Positions 47,947-58,631 of a stretch of DNA of 64,000 nt are shown here, piece after piece. The notes under the pieces were generated by a model. That model ran no database searches and was not told the DNA's origin. It saw nothing but the letters and a program-made list of their open reading frames with translations. How positions within the stretch are numbered: position 1 is the stretch's first letter; the number at the start of each line of letters is the position of its first letter. Both the position numbers and the translations under genes were made by a program. Source of the stretch: Halisarca cf. caerulea. Lineage: Eukaryota > Porifera > Demospongiae > Chondrillida > Halisarcidae. The DNA is taken from positions 945,001 to 1,009,000 of the forward strand of contig CAUJGJ010000368.1 in NCBI GenBank assembly GCA_963170055.1, read 5' to 3'.

Positions 47947-50238
47947 TCAGTATGGGAGAGGCCTACTGTTTGGCCAACCCTGTCTAAGGTGGTACACGTA
48001 GAAATCAATACGATGATCTCGCGTCAGGAGCTGGTGGTAGAGAGCGATGTCAGGGTTGTCTCCGCTCTCAGTCATGTACATGACATCATCAGCCTTCACG
48101 CGCCAGAGGGAAATCCCCATGTGGTGAGAGAGCACAAAGGACAACCAATAGTCATCCACAATGATAAACTCCTGTCGCGGCAGCTCGTACTGGAGAGCCT
48201 CGTCAAGGAGCTCCTTTGAAATGAGTAGGTTGTCTGCGTGAATGAAGTGAACCCGGCAGTCTGGTTTTGACTGGTCTCGAAACTGAAACAGGTTGCTTTT
48301 TTGTTTCTGCTCCAACTCCCACTCAATGTGCGGATTCTCCTCATTGACAGAATGCTCTGGAAATATGTGCCCCCTACAACAAATAGTAGCCCGGGGGCCA
48401 TATTGATGGTACTTGTCCACAAATCGCTGTACATAGCCGGGTGAGGGCTGAATGTCGTCGTCAATGATGAGCATTAGGTCACTCTTCATGAGCTCTTTCA
48501 CTGCAAACCGAATGGCACAATAGTAGTTACAGCTACTCTGTATCAACGTGATGTTTAGCGGCTGAATGAAACATCGCGAGAGTACCTCGACTGTTTCTTG
48601 TTCTTCCTCATTGTTGTTCCAAATGATGAGCTGAAATCGGCCATCATACTTCTGTTTGCAAAGGCCCTTCAGTATGCTAACCATCTCCCCCACTCGTTTG
48701 TACTGGCACATCACAAGCGAAACATCAAATTCCTTTGACATTTTGTCTTGACTGGGTCTTTGGAGTTTGCGAATGACATTAACATCCAGAAGGAAAATCT
48801 CTTTCCTTCCTCTACTTTTGCTTTCCTCTGTAAATCTTTGAAGCTGTTCCCGATTAAAAATGGAGTCTCCATTCACGGCTAGAAGCGTCTTGCTGAACAT
48901 CAGCTCCTTAACGGCATGGTAAACAGCATCAGGGGTGTAGTCCTCGCTGCTCTCAATGGTGTCAATGTGAAGGTCGTCACGAAACGGTTCACACCACTCC
49001 TTCACATCTTTGTGGACCTTCCGAGCACACCACAGGATCACCTGAACACAAGCATCACTGAAGCAACTCTTTATGCGTTCCAGGTGCCCTGAGAGGCCAT
49101 TTGTTTCGCTGTGGATGTGGACAACAATGGACAGATCGAAACGGGGAAATTTAGTCTGAGGTGGATTTTGACTAGGACTGGTCTGCGAACGCGGCAATTC
49201 AAGATCTCTGTAAATTGCTGAGTTGGCAAATGACTGAAGAAAGGTTTCTCCGCTGAGTTTCCTTTTCAGCTCTTTGTTTCCGTGGAGATATTGGCTGCCA
49301 ACTTCAAGAAGGTCATCATTACCAAGAATGTCCCCCGCTTCTTCAAGTGTGTCGTAAAACAGAGGGTAATTCTTTCCCAGATACTCTTCTATGGCAGGCA
49401 GACGGTTTATGATCAAGGGGGTTCCCCGGGCTGCACACTCGTTCACAGTTGTGCAGGCACTAGCATCAAACATGTTGATGAACACAATGTTCTGACTGAG
49501 CAAGTTGTCGTATTCCTCGTCAGTGACCTGTTCCATCCACACCTCTACTGAGGAATTGGTCCTTAGCTTGTATTGCTGGCAGTTCACATCGTAGAGCTCG
49601 TCAAAATTGACATCTGTCGGCTTGATGAGAATCTTCTTAAGATGCGATGGAGTGTCGAGGTCGTACGCGGCCTGGAAGTTACGCATGAACTTGCCAATGA
49701 AAACAACCTTCTTTTCTTTGTTCTCCTTGAATCTTGTCATGTCAAATAGGTGCTGTCTTTTGAAGGGAGCACAAGGGTAGAAAACCAAGCAGACAGAGAT
49801 TCCAGGAAGATGCTTCACAAGGTAATTCTTCACAACTGATGACAATGCGTACAGACCCCGACAATTCTTCAGAGCTTCTTGAAACGTGGGATCTTGGACC
49901 ATTCTCTCAAGATCTGGGAACTCGGGATAGTTGGTCTTTGGTGTCTGATGGGCAAATCCAATCCAGGGCTCTTTCAGAGCAAGATCCCTCGTTCTGTCAT
50001 CAGCCACGACATCACCAACATCTGAAAAACACAAGATTCCATCACCAACTGTTAACTGCTGTAGTAGCTCTCCCATCACATATTTCCACCCCCCTCGATG
50101 GTGACCATAGACCTCCTCAAAACTTGGTGGGAACTTTATCTTGCGCCTGTAAATGAGTGGAATGGAATCATCAGCTGTCCGTTCACCCGGAATAATGACG
50201 GGTTTGCTGAGAAGAAGCTGACTGTTGGCACAATCCAT
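47947..50238 (-). CDS. Multidomain glycosyltransferase-like protein, copy 3
   Basis: An intact 763-residue intronless ORF. The only protein difference from copy 1 that I find is Asn for Asp at residue 462, the state shared with copies 2 and 4. All domain motifs are as in copy 1. The 5' end of the coding region shares a silent variant (gttcacccgg) with copy 4, a sign of mosaic ancestry. Confidence 0.85.
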   Translation of the reverse strand: MDCANSQLLLSKPVIIPGERTADDSIPLIYRRKIKFPPSFEEVYGHHRGGWKYVMGELLQQLTVGDGILCFSDVGDVVADDRTRDLALKEPWIGFAHQTPKTNYPEFPDLERMVQDPTFQEALKNCRGLYALSSVVKNYLVKHLPGISVCLVFYPCAPFKRQHLFDMTRFKENKEKKVVFIGKFMRNFQAAYDLDTPSHLKKILIKPTDVNFDELYDVNCQQYKLRTNSSVEVWMEQVTDEEYDNLLSQNIVFINMFDASACTTVNECAARGTPLIINRLPAIEEYLGKNYPLFYDTLEEAGDILGNDDLLEVGSQYLHGNKELKRKLSGETFLQSFANSAIYRDLELPRSQTSPSQNPPQTKFPRFDLSIVVHIHSETNGLSGHLERIKSCFSDACVQVILWCARKVHKDVKEWCEPFRDDLHIDTIESSEDYTPDAVYHAVKELMFSKTLLAVNGDSIFNREQLQRFTEESKSRGRKEIFLLDVNVIRKLQRPSQDKMSKEFDVSLVMCQYKRVGEMVSILKGLCKQKYDGRFQLIIWNNNEEEQETVEVLSRCFIQPLNITLIQSSCNYYCAIRFAVKELMKSDLMLIIDDDIQPSPGYVQRFVDKYHQYGPRATICCRGHIFPEHSVNEENPHIEWELEQKQKSNLFQFRDQSKPDCRVHFIHADNLLISKELLDEALQYELPRQEFIIVDDYWLSFVLSHHMGISLWRVKADDVMYMTESGDNPDIALYHQLLTRDHRIDFYVYHLRQGWPNSRPLPY

Positions 50239-50772
50239 CCTGGTCTGTTCTCCTAAAGACTCTCAATCCCAACTGAGATACACAGACGAGCTGGCACCTT
50301 AAACGCCTCAAGTTAGAGGCATGCCTGTGGCCTGCTCTCATGTTGACTTGCAACTTGATTCACAAAAGCTACACACTTAGCAGGCAAACTGTGCCATTGT
50401 AGCTGCAAAGGAGCAAGGCAGTCGCCTTTTCCATTCTGGTATCACGGGCTTGTTAATCTTCTAAGGCAAATCACAGAGTGGCTGGCTTGTCTCTTCCAGT
50501 TTCTCGATTGCCCAAACACGCCCAGGCAAGCCCGCGCAAGGGGACTTTCCCAGGTGGTTTCCCTCGTAGCGGCACGCTCGAGCAACCACTACTTCGCAAA
50601 GCAAAAATGAATATTCCACCATAGACCTATGATTCCACGAATCCTGAACGAATATTCCACGGATCCTGATGAATATGAATGTATAGCGGACAAACAACAG
50701 GTAGATAGTCTATATATTAGCAATGCTCGAGTAGTGCTGTCATTCTAGCTCCGCTTTCTTTTGGGGTTGAAG
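50239..50772. promoter_or_regulatory. Shared promoter of the cassette, copy 3
   Basis: GGGACTTTCC at 50541-50550 and TATATAT at 50711-50717. It differs from copy 1 chiefly by loss of 20 bp (a 'ctgggcatggatgggcatg' segment) near 50333. Confidence 0.6.
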
Positions 50773-52056
50773 ATGATGTCGAAGGAAAAGAGTACCGAAA
50801 CACAGAACGGGTACCACCACGGTGGCGAAGGAGTAGATTTGAAGTCGAAGAAAGCTTCTTATGACAAGAACGACCTTTCTGAGGCCCAGCTACGCGCCCT
50901 ACCCGATCCGGAACCCTCTCCGCCAAAAACCGGATGGAAAATACACGTGTCAGGGCCATTCGTACCCGAGAAAGCTGAGCAAAACGTTGTGGACAACATT
51001 CGAAAGGGCCTCATTTCATCTGCCACTGAGCCAGTTAGAGAATTCGAAAGAGAACTCACGAAGTTGTACGAAGCTAAATGGGCCAAAGGATGCAGTAACG
51101 GGTATTCTGCTCTCGTTCTAGCTTTAAAAAATGCCAGAATTGGACCAGGAGACGAAGTTATCATCCCCTCTCTGACTATGGCTGCCGTGGTAACGTCCGT
51201 GAGAGATGTGGGCGCCAAACCCGTATTTGTAGACTGCGAAAGGCAGGAAGACAGAACACTCTTTCTCAATCCTTCGGTTGACCAGTACCGCTTGGCCCTC
51301 ACCGAACGAACGAAAGCCATTATTGTAACCCATACCTACGGCGTTCCAGTTGACTGCCTCGCTTTACAGTCTCTCTGTCGGGAAAAGAAGATTATTTTTA
51401 TTGAAGACATTGCAGAAGCAATTGGGGCACGATATATGAGCAAGTATGTGGGTACATTCGGTCAGTATGCGACTGCAAGCCTCTATGCCAATAAATCCAT
51501 CACTGCTGGAGATGGCGGGTTCATTCTTTCTGCTGAGGGCACGGAAGAAGGGAAGAAGCTAGTTGACGCTCACACCAATCATGGATTCACACCAGGACAC
51601 CATTTTGTGCACTGGGAGTTTTCTGGAAACTACAAAATGAGTGGTCTAGCAGCTGCATTTGTCACACCAGCAGTTGAAAAGATTCCTGTCGTGATGGAAG
51701 ACAGACAGAGAATTGCAACTGAGTATCGCAGACATCTAACTGGTGTTCCCGGCTTGACTGCAATGGAGGTAAATCCCTATGGTCCTGATTGCCCATGGGT
51801 GTTCGGAGTCACCGTAGAATCGAAGGACATCCGCACCACAGTACGCCACAAGATGGCCGCCGACGGTATTGAAACACGAGACTACTTCTTCCCACTTCAC
51901 CTCCAGCCGTGCGTTGTGAGTGAGTTTGGAGAGCAGCCCACACTGCCAAATGCAGAGGAGTTGGGAAGGACGGGATTCTATCTTCCAACATTCTACGGTC
52001 TTACTAACACAGACATTGCCTATATCAGCTCTAGTTTAAAGATGGCTCTAGTTTAA
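50773..52056 (+). CDS. DegT/StrS-family sugar aminotransferase, copy 3
   Basis: An intronless 427-residue ORF, nearly identical to copy 1, with the same 17-bp duplication truncating the C-terminus. One difference is Gln for His in FGQYATAS, as in copy 2. The PLP lysine in YANKSITAGDGG and the Asp of IEDIAEAIG are kept. Confidence 0.9.
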   Translation: MMSKEKSTETQNGYHHGGEGVDLKSKKASYDKNDLSEAQLRALPDPEPSPPKTGWKIHVSGPFVPEKAEQNVVDNIRKGLISSATEPVREFERELTKLYEAKWAKGCSNGYSALVLALKNARIGPGDEVIIPSLTMAAVVTSVRDVGAKPVFVDCERQEDRTLFLNPSVDQYRLALTERTKAIIVTHTYGVPVDCLALQSLCREKKIIFIEDIAEAIGARYMSKYVGTFGQYATASLYANKSITAGDGGFILSAEGTEEGKKLVDAHTNHGFTPGHHFVHWEFSGNYKMSGLAAAFVTPAVEKIPVVMEDRQRIATEYRRHLTGVPGLTAMEVNPYGPDCPWVFGVTVESKDIRTTVRHKMAADGIETRDYFFPLHLQPCVVSEFGEQPTLPNAEELGRTGFYLPTFYGLTNTDIAYISSSLKMALV

Positions 52057-52346
52057 AGATGGCTCTGGTTTCAGCTGAACAGTCCCCATAGTACGTACCA
52101 TCAGTACCCATGAAAACATGCACAGCTACAACCATATACACTTATTAATATTATTAGACTAATAAGTAAAATGCCACATTTTGTACCCCTTTTGACTATA
52201 ATAAACATTATGTAATTTTATTATAATATAGATGTACATGATTATTTTATATGCCACTGTATACTCAGTGTTCTCCATAAATTATATATGGCATGTTGCA
52301 CATTCAACAAACATACATGTGTATACACATACATATATGCACACAT

Positions 52347-52400
<54 letters not shown>

Positions 52401-53056
52401 GCGTGCATGCATGTGTGTGCATACACGTGGGTGGGCATGCTGTGCTCTTCATGCATTTAAAAAATTAGACAGAAAAGGGACAGTATGTGCTAATCCATCT
52501 TAGTGTGCAATGGCTGCAAGTAGATTCTGTGCTGGACCCTTAGTATGTTACTGTGTGATAAGTAGTGCTATTATCAGCTGTGTGCCTTTACCCTGCTTGC
52601 TGTAGCTATTATTAGAGTGTATTACGTAATGTCTGAGTAGAACAATGCCTTTTGTCTTATGTGATTGCTGGTTGTCAATTATTGAGTTGACTATCGTGAA
52701 GAGTGTGTTCGAAGAAGTTCTCGTTCACTAGTTACAAGTAGATAGCAGTGCACTATAGATTCTCCCCTGTCAGACCTTGGGGAATTCCCTCTGTAAGCGT
52801 GGGTTGTATTGTCCCTGGTTGACTGTTTGAAATGTTTGCCATACCCTGAGGAAGTACATGCAGTCAGACCTCACTTATCCGCACCTCAGATATCCAGTTC
52901 CCTCACCTTCCACAATAGTTTTTATCGGAACAAATCTGCAATAGTCCTACTGTACACTATACTACTGCTCCCTCGTTCATCCAGTCCACAACATGCATAT
53001 GTGTGTGGATTAGTGAGGTCTGACTGCACTTTGTTCCTGTACCTCTCTCCTTGCAG
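52057..53056. other. Unit 3/unit 4 junction
   Basis: Aminotransferase 3' flank, a (GT)n array at about 52349-52395, then CCT8 intron 15-derived sequence. It is almost identical to the unit 1/unit 2 junction. No gene is seen. Confidence 0.75.
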
Positions 53057-55098
53057 ACCTGTCCAGGGTTGGAACAGTATGACTCTTGAGGACATTGTGA
53101 AGGCTTTGTCGGAAAATTCTGTCATGAACGCGCGCACACGCGTGTGTGTTTCCCCCCTCTCCTGCCCTGCCTGTGTTTGCATGTAAATATGTAGGTGTGC
53201 TGTGTGGCGATAGCCCATGTAGATTTTTCTCTATCCAACCTGTTTTCTTCCTCTGTATAACTTCTTTGTATTGTCTCTGGTGACTGTTTAAGTTTCTTTT
53301 GTCATCTCCACAGAATTTCCCTCAGTCTTAGTGTGCTGTAATCACTTGTGGGAATGTCCCTCTTTCCACGATCAAGTTGGAATGTCCCTGGGGGAATTTA
53401 TCTCTGTTTACTTTCTGTACAGGCCACGGAAGTGTTGGCGACTCTTTACTCTGAACACCAGTCAGGGAAGAAGAACACCGGAGTCAGGGGAGGGGGGGGG
53501 GGATACTTTATACATGGGATACTTTAAACTGTGACACTGTGTGTAGCAGCTGTGGCCCATCCCACATGTCTGATATGTGCCAAAACTCCAGAAACATTGC
53601 AGTACAGCGGAACCTGTCTTAAAGACCACCTGTATAGAAGGACCACCTGTCCATAGAGACCACTACAGGTTGGTCCTGGACCACCTGTCCATAGAGACCA
53701 CTACAGGCTGGTCCTGGACCACCTGTCTATAGAGACCACTACAGGCTGGTCCTGGACCACCTGTCTATAGAGACCACTACAGGCTGGTCCTGGACCACCT
53801 GTCTATAGAGACCACTATAGGCTGGTCCAGGACCACCTGTCTATAGAGACCACTATAGGCTGGTCCTGGACCACCTGTCCATAGAGACCACTACAGGCTG
53901 GTCCTGGACCACCTGTCTATAGAGACCACTACAGGCTGGTCCAGGACCACCTGTCCATAGAGACCACTACAGGCTGGTCCTGGACCACCTGTCTATAGAG
54001 ACCACTACAGGCTGGTCCTGGACCACCTGTCTATAGAGACCACTATAGGCTGGTCCAGGACCACCTGTCCATAGAGACCACTATAGGCTGGTCCAGGACC
54101 ACCTGTCCATAGAGACCACTATAGGCTGGTCCAGGACCACCGGTCTATAGAGACCACTATAGGCTGGTCCAGGACCACCTGTCCATAGAGACCACTATAG
54201 GCTGGTCCAGGACCACCTGTCCATAGAGACCACTATAGGCTGGTCCAGGACCACCTGTCCATAGAGACCACTATAGGCTGGTCCTGGACCACCTGTCCAT
54301 AGAGACCACTATAGGCTGGTCCAGGACCACCTGTCCATAGAGACCACTATAGGCTGGTCCAGGACCACCTGTCCATAGAGACCACTATAGGCTGGTCCAG
54401 GACCACCTGTCCATAGAGACCACTATAGGCTGGTCCAGGACCACCTGTCCATAGAGACCACTATAGGCTGGTCCAGGACCACCTGTCCATAGAGACCACT
54501 ATAGGCTGGTCCAGGACCACCTGTCCATAGAGGCCACTACAGGCTGGTCCAGGACCACCTGTCCATAGAGACCACTACAGGCTGATCCTGGACCACCTGT
54601 CCATAGAGACCACTATAGGCTGATCCAGGACCACCTGTCTATAGAGACCACTATAGGCTGATCTGGGAGCCACTAAAGCAATACTATTGCACCTCTACAT
54701 AAGGGCAACCTGTCTACAAAGACCACAACTACTCAGTCCCTTGGGTGGTCTTCATATACAGGTTTCAATGCATATTTCTGTTTCATTGCTAAACTCTTGA
54801 AAGACTTCATGTACTTCTGTTGTCTCGTTTCTTTGTCTGCCTTGTGTGGCCCAGGACAATAAGAACCCCGTTCTGGATGCCGTGGAGGCTCAAATATTCG
54901 ATTTGTTCCTCACCAAAAGCTGGGGGCTGAAACTGGCCACCAATGCATCTACTACAATATTGAGAGTGGACCAGGTATAGGCAGTGTTTGTGTGCATGCG
55001 TGCGTGTGTGCATGTGTGCGTGTGTGTATGCGTGCATGCGTGCGTGTGTGTATGTGCGTGTGTGCATGCATGCATGCGTGCATGTGTGAGTGAGTGTG

Positions 55099-55130
<32 letters not shown>

Positions 55131-55282
55131 CACATATACATTTACATGTGTGTGTGTGTATTAGGTGTTGTCCTATGGGTATTCCCCTCATCTCCCCCTC
55201 CCTCCCCCCCCAATAGATATTCATGGCCAAACCTGCTGGAGGTCCCAAGCCACGAGAAAACAGAGAGTGGGATGAAGACTGA
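53057..55282 (+). pseudogene. CCT8: CCT8 3'-end pseudogene, unit 4
   Basis: Copies of exon 16 (from 53057), exon 17 (from 53423), exon 18 (54855-54974) and exon 19 (55217-55282) with the same breaks as the other units. The left part, including the 12-base G run after exon 17, matches unit 2. From about exon 18 rightward it matches unit 3. Confidence 0.9.
53605..54770. mobile_element. MITE with internal 38-bp minisatellite, unit 4
   Basis: About 27 units, with the same order of variant units as the array in unit 2, including the single 'accaccggtctatag' variant. This shows the two arrays are a very recent copy of each other. Confidence 0.9.
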
Positions 55283-55668
55283 GAAACATGATCCTCTTGC
55301 TTATCATTAGAAGTGTCCGTTTTTAGTCAGTTCATTCGTCTGATTAGCACTTATGTTGTAATTATGCAAGATCATTATTGATATTATTTCATGCCTGTTT
55401 GTACATGTATTATTTCCCCATGTTGCACGCATAATATATTATAATTATTCGCCTTTAGTATAATGTATGTGTATATTTGTATAGGTAACATAACTGTGTA
55501 TTGCCATACATTCAACAATTAATCAGTATAACTTAAAATTAACAATATTATTATGCTGAATTGTACAAAAATAGCATAATTTCCTCTATTACAAAAGAGT
55601 ACAAAAATATAGGAATAAATCCTGAGGTACCTTTGAACACTGTGTGGTGTGCGTGTGCATAGATAAGA

Positions 55669-55675
<7 letters not shown>

Positions 55676-55716
<41 letters not shown>
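55676..55716. repeat. (GT)n microsatellite
   Basis: A GT run in the convergent intergenic region of unit 4, longer than in the other units. Confidence 0.9.
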
Positions 55717-55717
<1 letters not shown>

Positions 55718-55841
55718 ATGTGTACATACATACATGTATGCATGTATCGGTAAGAACATGAACAGTAGTCTATAATGTTAACCAACAATTGGGACAATGT
55801 TCTGTTACAAACAGCACAAAACTAAAGTAAAATGGCCGACA

Positions 55842-58130
55842 TCAGTATGGGAGAGGCCTACTGTTTGGCCAACCCTGTCTAAGGTGGTACACGTAGAAAT
55901 CAATACGATGATCTCGCGTCAGGAGCTGGTGGTAGAGAGCGATGTCAGGGTTGTCTCCGCTCTCAGTCATGTACATGACATCATCAGCCTTCACTCGCCA
56001 GAGGGAAATCCCCATGTGGTGAGAGAGCACAAAGGACAACCAATAATCATCCACAATGATAAACTCCTGTCGCGGCAGCTCATACTGGAGAGCCTCGTCA
56101 AGGAGCTCCTTTGAAATGAGTAGGTTGTCTGCGTGAATGAAGTGAACCTGGCAGTCAGGTTTTGACTGGTCTCGAAACTGAAACAGGTTGCTTTTTTGTT
56201 TCTGCTCCAACTCCCACTCGATGTGCGGATTCTCCTCATTGACAGAATGCTCTGGAAATATGTGCCCCCTACAACAAATAGTAGCCCGGGGGCCATATTG
56301 ATGGTACTTGCTCACGAATCGCTGTACATAGCCGGGTGAGGGCTGAATGTCGTCGTCAATGATGAGCATTAGGTCACTCTTCATGAGCTCTTTCACTGCA
56401 AACCGAATGGCACAATAGTAGTTACGGCTACTCTGTATCAACGTGATGTTTAGCGGCTGAACGAAACATCGCAAGAGTACCTCGACTGTTTCTTGTTCTT
56501 CCTCATTGTTGTTCCAAATGATGAGCTGAAATCGGCCATCATACTTCTGTTTGCAAAGGCCCTCCAGTATGCTAACCATCTCCCCCACTCGTTTGTACTG
56601 GCACATCACAAGCGAAACATCGAATTCCTTTGGCATTTTGTCTTGACTGGGTCTTTGGAGTTTGCGAATGACATTAACACCCAGAAGGAAAATCTCTTTC
56701 CTTTCTCTACTTTTGCTTTCCTCTGTAAATCTTTGGAGCTGTTCCCGATTAAAAATGGAGTCTCCATTCACGGCTAAAAGCGTCTTGCTGAACATCAGCT
56801 CCTTAACGGCATGGTAGACAGCATCAGGGGTGTAGTCCTCGCTGCTCTCAATGGTGTCAATGTGAAGGTCGTCACGAAACGGTTCACACCACTCCTTCAC
56901 ATCTTTGTGGACCTTCCGAGCACACCACAGGATCACCTGAACACAAGCATCACTGAAGCAACTCTTTATGCGTTCCAGGTGCCCTGAGAGGCCATTTATT
57001 TCGCTGTGGATGTGGACAACAATGGACAGATCGAAACGGGGAAATTTAGTCTGAGGTGGATTTTGACTAGGACTGGTCTGCGAACGCGGCAATTCAAGAT
57101 CTCTGTAAATTGCTGAGTTGGCAAATGACTGAAGAAAGGTTTCTCCGCTGAGTTTCCTTTTCAGCTCTTTGTTTCCGTGGAGGTATTGGCTGCCAACTTC
57201 AAGAAGGTCATCATTACCAAGAATGTCCCCCGCTTCTTCAAGTGTGTCGTAAAACAGAGGGTAATTCTTTCCCAGGTACTCTTCTATGGCAGGTAGACGG
57301 TTTATGACCAAGGGGGTTCCCCGGGCTGCACACTCATTCACGGTTGTGCAGGCACCAGCATCAAACATGTTGATGAACACAACGTTCTGACTGAGCAAGT
57401 TGTCGTATTCCTCGTCAGTGACCTGTTCCATCCACACCTCTACTGAGGAATTGGTCCTTAGCTTGTATTGCTGGCAGTTCACATCGTAGAGCTTGTCAAA
57501 ATCGACATCTTTCGGCTTGATGAGAATCTTCTTAAGATGCGATGGAGTGTCGAGGTCGTACACGGCCTGGAAGTTACGCATGAACTCGCCAATGAAAACA
57601 ACTTTCTTCTCTTTGTTCTCCTTGAATCTTGTCATGTCAAATAGGTGCTGTCTTTTGAAGGGAGCACAAGGGTAGAAAACCAAGCAGACAGGGATCCCAG
57701 GAAGATGCTTCACGAGGTAATTCTTTACAACTGATGATAATGCGTACAGACCCCGACAGTTCTTCAGAGCTTCTTGAAACGTGGGATCTTGGACCATTCT
57801 CTCAAGATCTGGGAATTCGGGATAGTTGGCCTTTGGTGTCTGATGGGCAAATCCAATCCAGGGCTCTTTCAGAGCAAGATCCCTCATTTTTTCTTCAAAC
57901 ACGACATCACCAACATCTGAAAAACACAAGATTCCATCACCAACTGTTAACTGCTGTAGTAGCTCTCCCATCACATATTTCCACCCCCCTCGATGGTGAC
58001 CATAGACCTCAAAACTTGGTGGGAACTTTATCTTGCGCCTGTAAATGAGTGGAATGGAATCATCAGCTGTCCGTTCACCCGGAATAATGACGGGTTTGCT
58101 GAGAAGAAGCTGACTGTTGGCACAATCCAT
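55842..58130 (-). CDS. Multidomain glycosyltransferase-like protein, copy 4
   Basis: An intact 762-residue intronless ORF and the most diverged copy. One glutamate is deleted (SFEVYG for SFEEVYG), and a cluster of changes replaces ADDRTRD with FEEKMRD around residues 79-85. Other changes include DAGACTT for DASACTT and FVSKYHQ for FVDKYHQ. The DDD triplet, ECAARGTP and VDDYWLSF motifs are all preserved. A frame-neutral deletion and motif conservation suggest continued selection. Confidence 0.85.
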   Translation of the reverse strand: MDCANSQLLLSKPVIIPGERTADDSIPLIYRRKIKFPPSFEVYGHHRGGWKYVMGELLQQLTVGDGILCFSDVGDVVFEEKMRDLALKEPWIGFAHQTPKANYPEFPDLERMVQDPTFQEALKNCRGLYALSSVVKNYLVKHLPGIPVCLVFYPCAPFKRQHLFDMTRFKENKEKKVVFIGEFMRNFQAVYDLDTPSHLKKILIKPKDVDFDKLYDVNCQQYKLRTNSSVEVWMEQVTDEEYDNLLSQNVVFINMFDAGACTTVNECAARGTPLVINRLPAIEEYLGKNYPLFYDTLEEAGDILGNDDLLEVGSQYLHGNKELKRKLSGETFLQSFANSAIYRDLELPRSQTSPSQNPPQTKFPRFDLSIVVHIHSEINGLSGHLERIKSCFSDACVQVILWCARKVHKDVKEWCEPFRDDLHIDTIESSEDYTPDAVYHAVKELMFSKTLLAVNGDSIFNREQLQRFTEESKSRERKEIFLLGVNVIRKLQRPSQDKMPKEFDVSLVMCQYKRVGEMVSILEGLCKQKYDGRFQLIIWNNNEEEQETVEVLLRCFVQPLNITLIQSSRNYYCAIRFAVKELMKSDLMLIIDDDIQPSPGYVQRFVSKYHQYGPRATICCRGHIFPEHSVNEENPHIEWELEQKQKSNLFQFRDQSKPDCQVHFIHADNLLISKELLDEALQYELPRQEFIIVDDYWLSFVLSHHMGISLWRVKADDVMYMTESGDNPDIALYHQLLTRDHRIDFYVYHLRQGWPNSRPLPY

Positions 58131-58631
58131 CCTGGTCTGTTCTCCTAAAGACTCTCAATCCCAACTGAGATACACAGACGAGCTGGCACCTTAAACGCCT
58201 CAAGTTAGAGGCATGCCTGTGGCCTGCCTGGGCATGGATGGGCATGCTCTCATGTTGACTTGCAACTTGATTCACAAAAGCTACACACTTAGCAGGCAAA
58301 CTGTGCCATTGTAGCTGCAAAGGAGCAAGGCAGTCGCCTTTTCCATTCTGGTATCACGGGCTTGTTAATCTTCTAAGGCAAATCACAGAGTGGCTGGCTT
58401 GTCTCTTCCAGTTTCTCGATTGCCCAAACACGCCCAGGCAAGCCCGCGCAAGGGGACTTTCCCAGGTGGTTTCCCTCGTAGTGGCACGCTCGGGCACGCA
58501 CTACTTCGCAAAGCAAAAACGACTATTCCACGAATCCTGAACCATCCAAGCAACAGGTAGATAGTCTATATATTAGCAATTCTCGAGCAGTGCTGTCATT
58601 CTAGCTCCGCTTTCCTCTGGGGTTGAAGATA
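58131..58631. promoter_or_regulatory. Shared promoter of the cassette, copy 4
   Basis: GGGACTTTCC at 58453-58462 and TATATAT at 58567-58573 are kept, although the stretch between them is shorter and has lost most of the GAATATTCCAC repeats present in copies 1-3. The retained elements are therefore the better candidates for function. Confidence 0.6.
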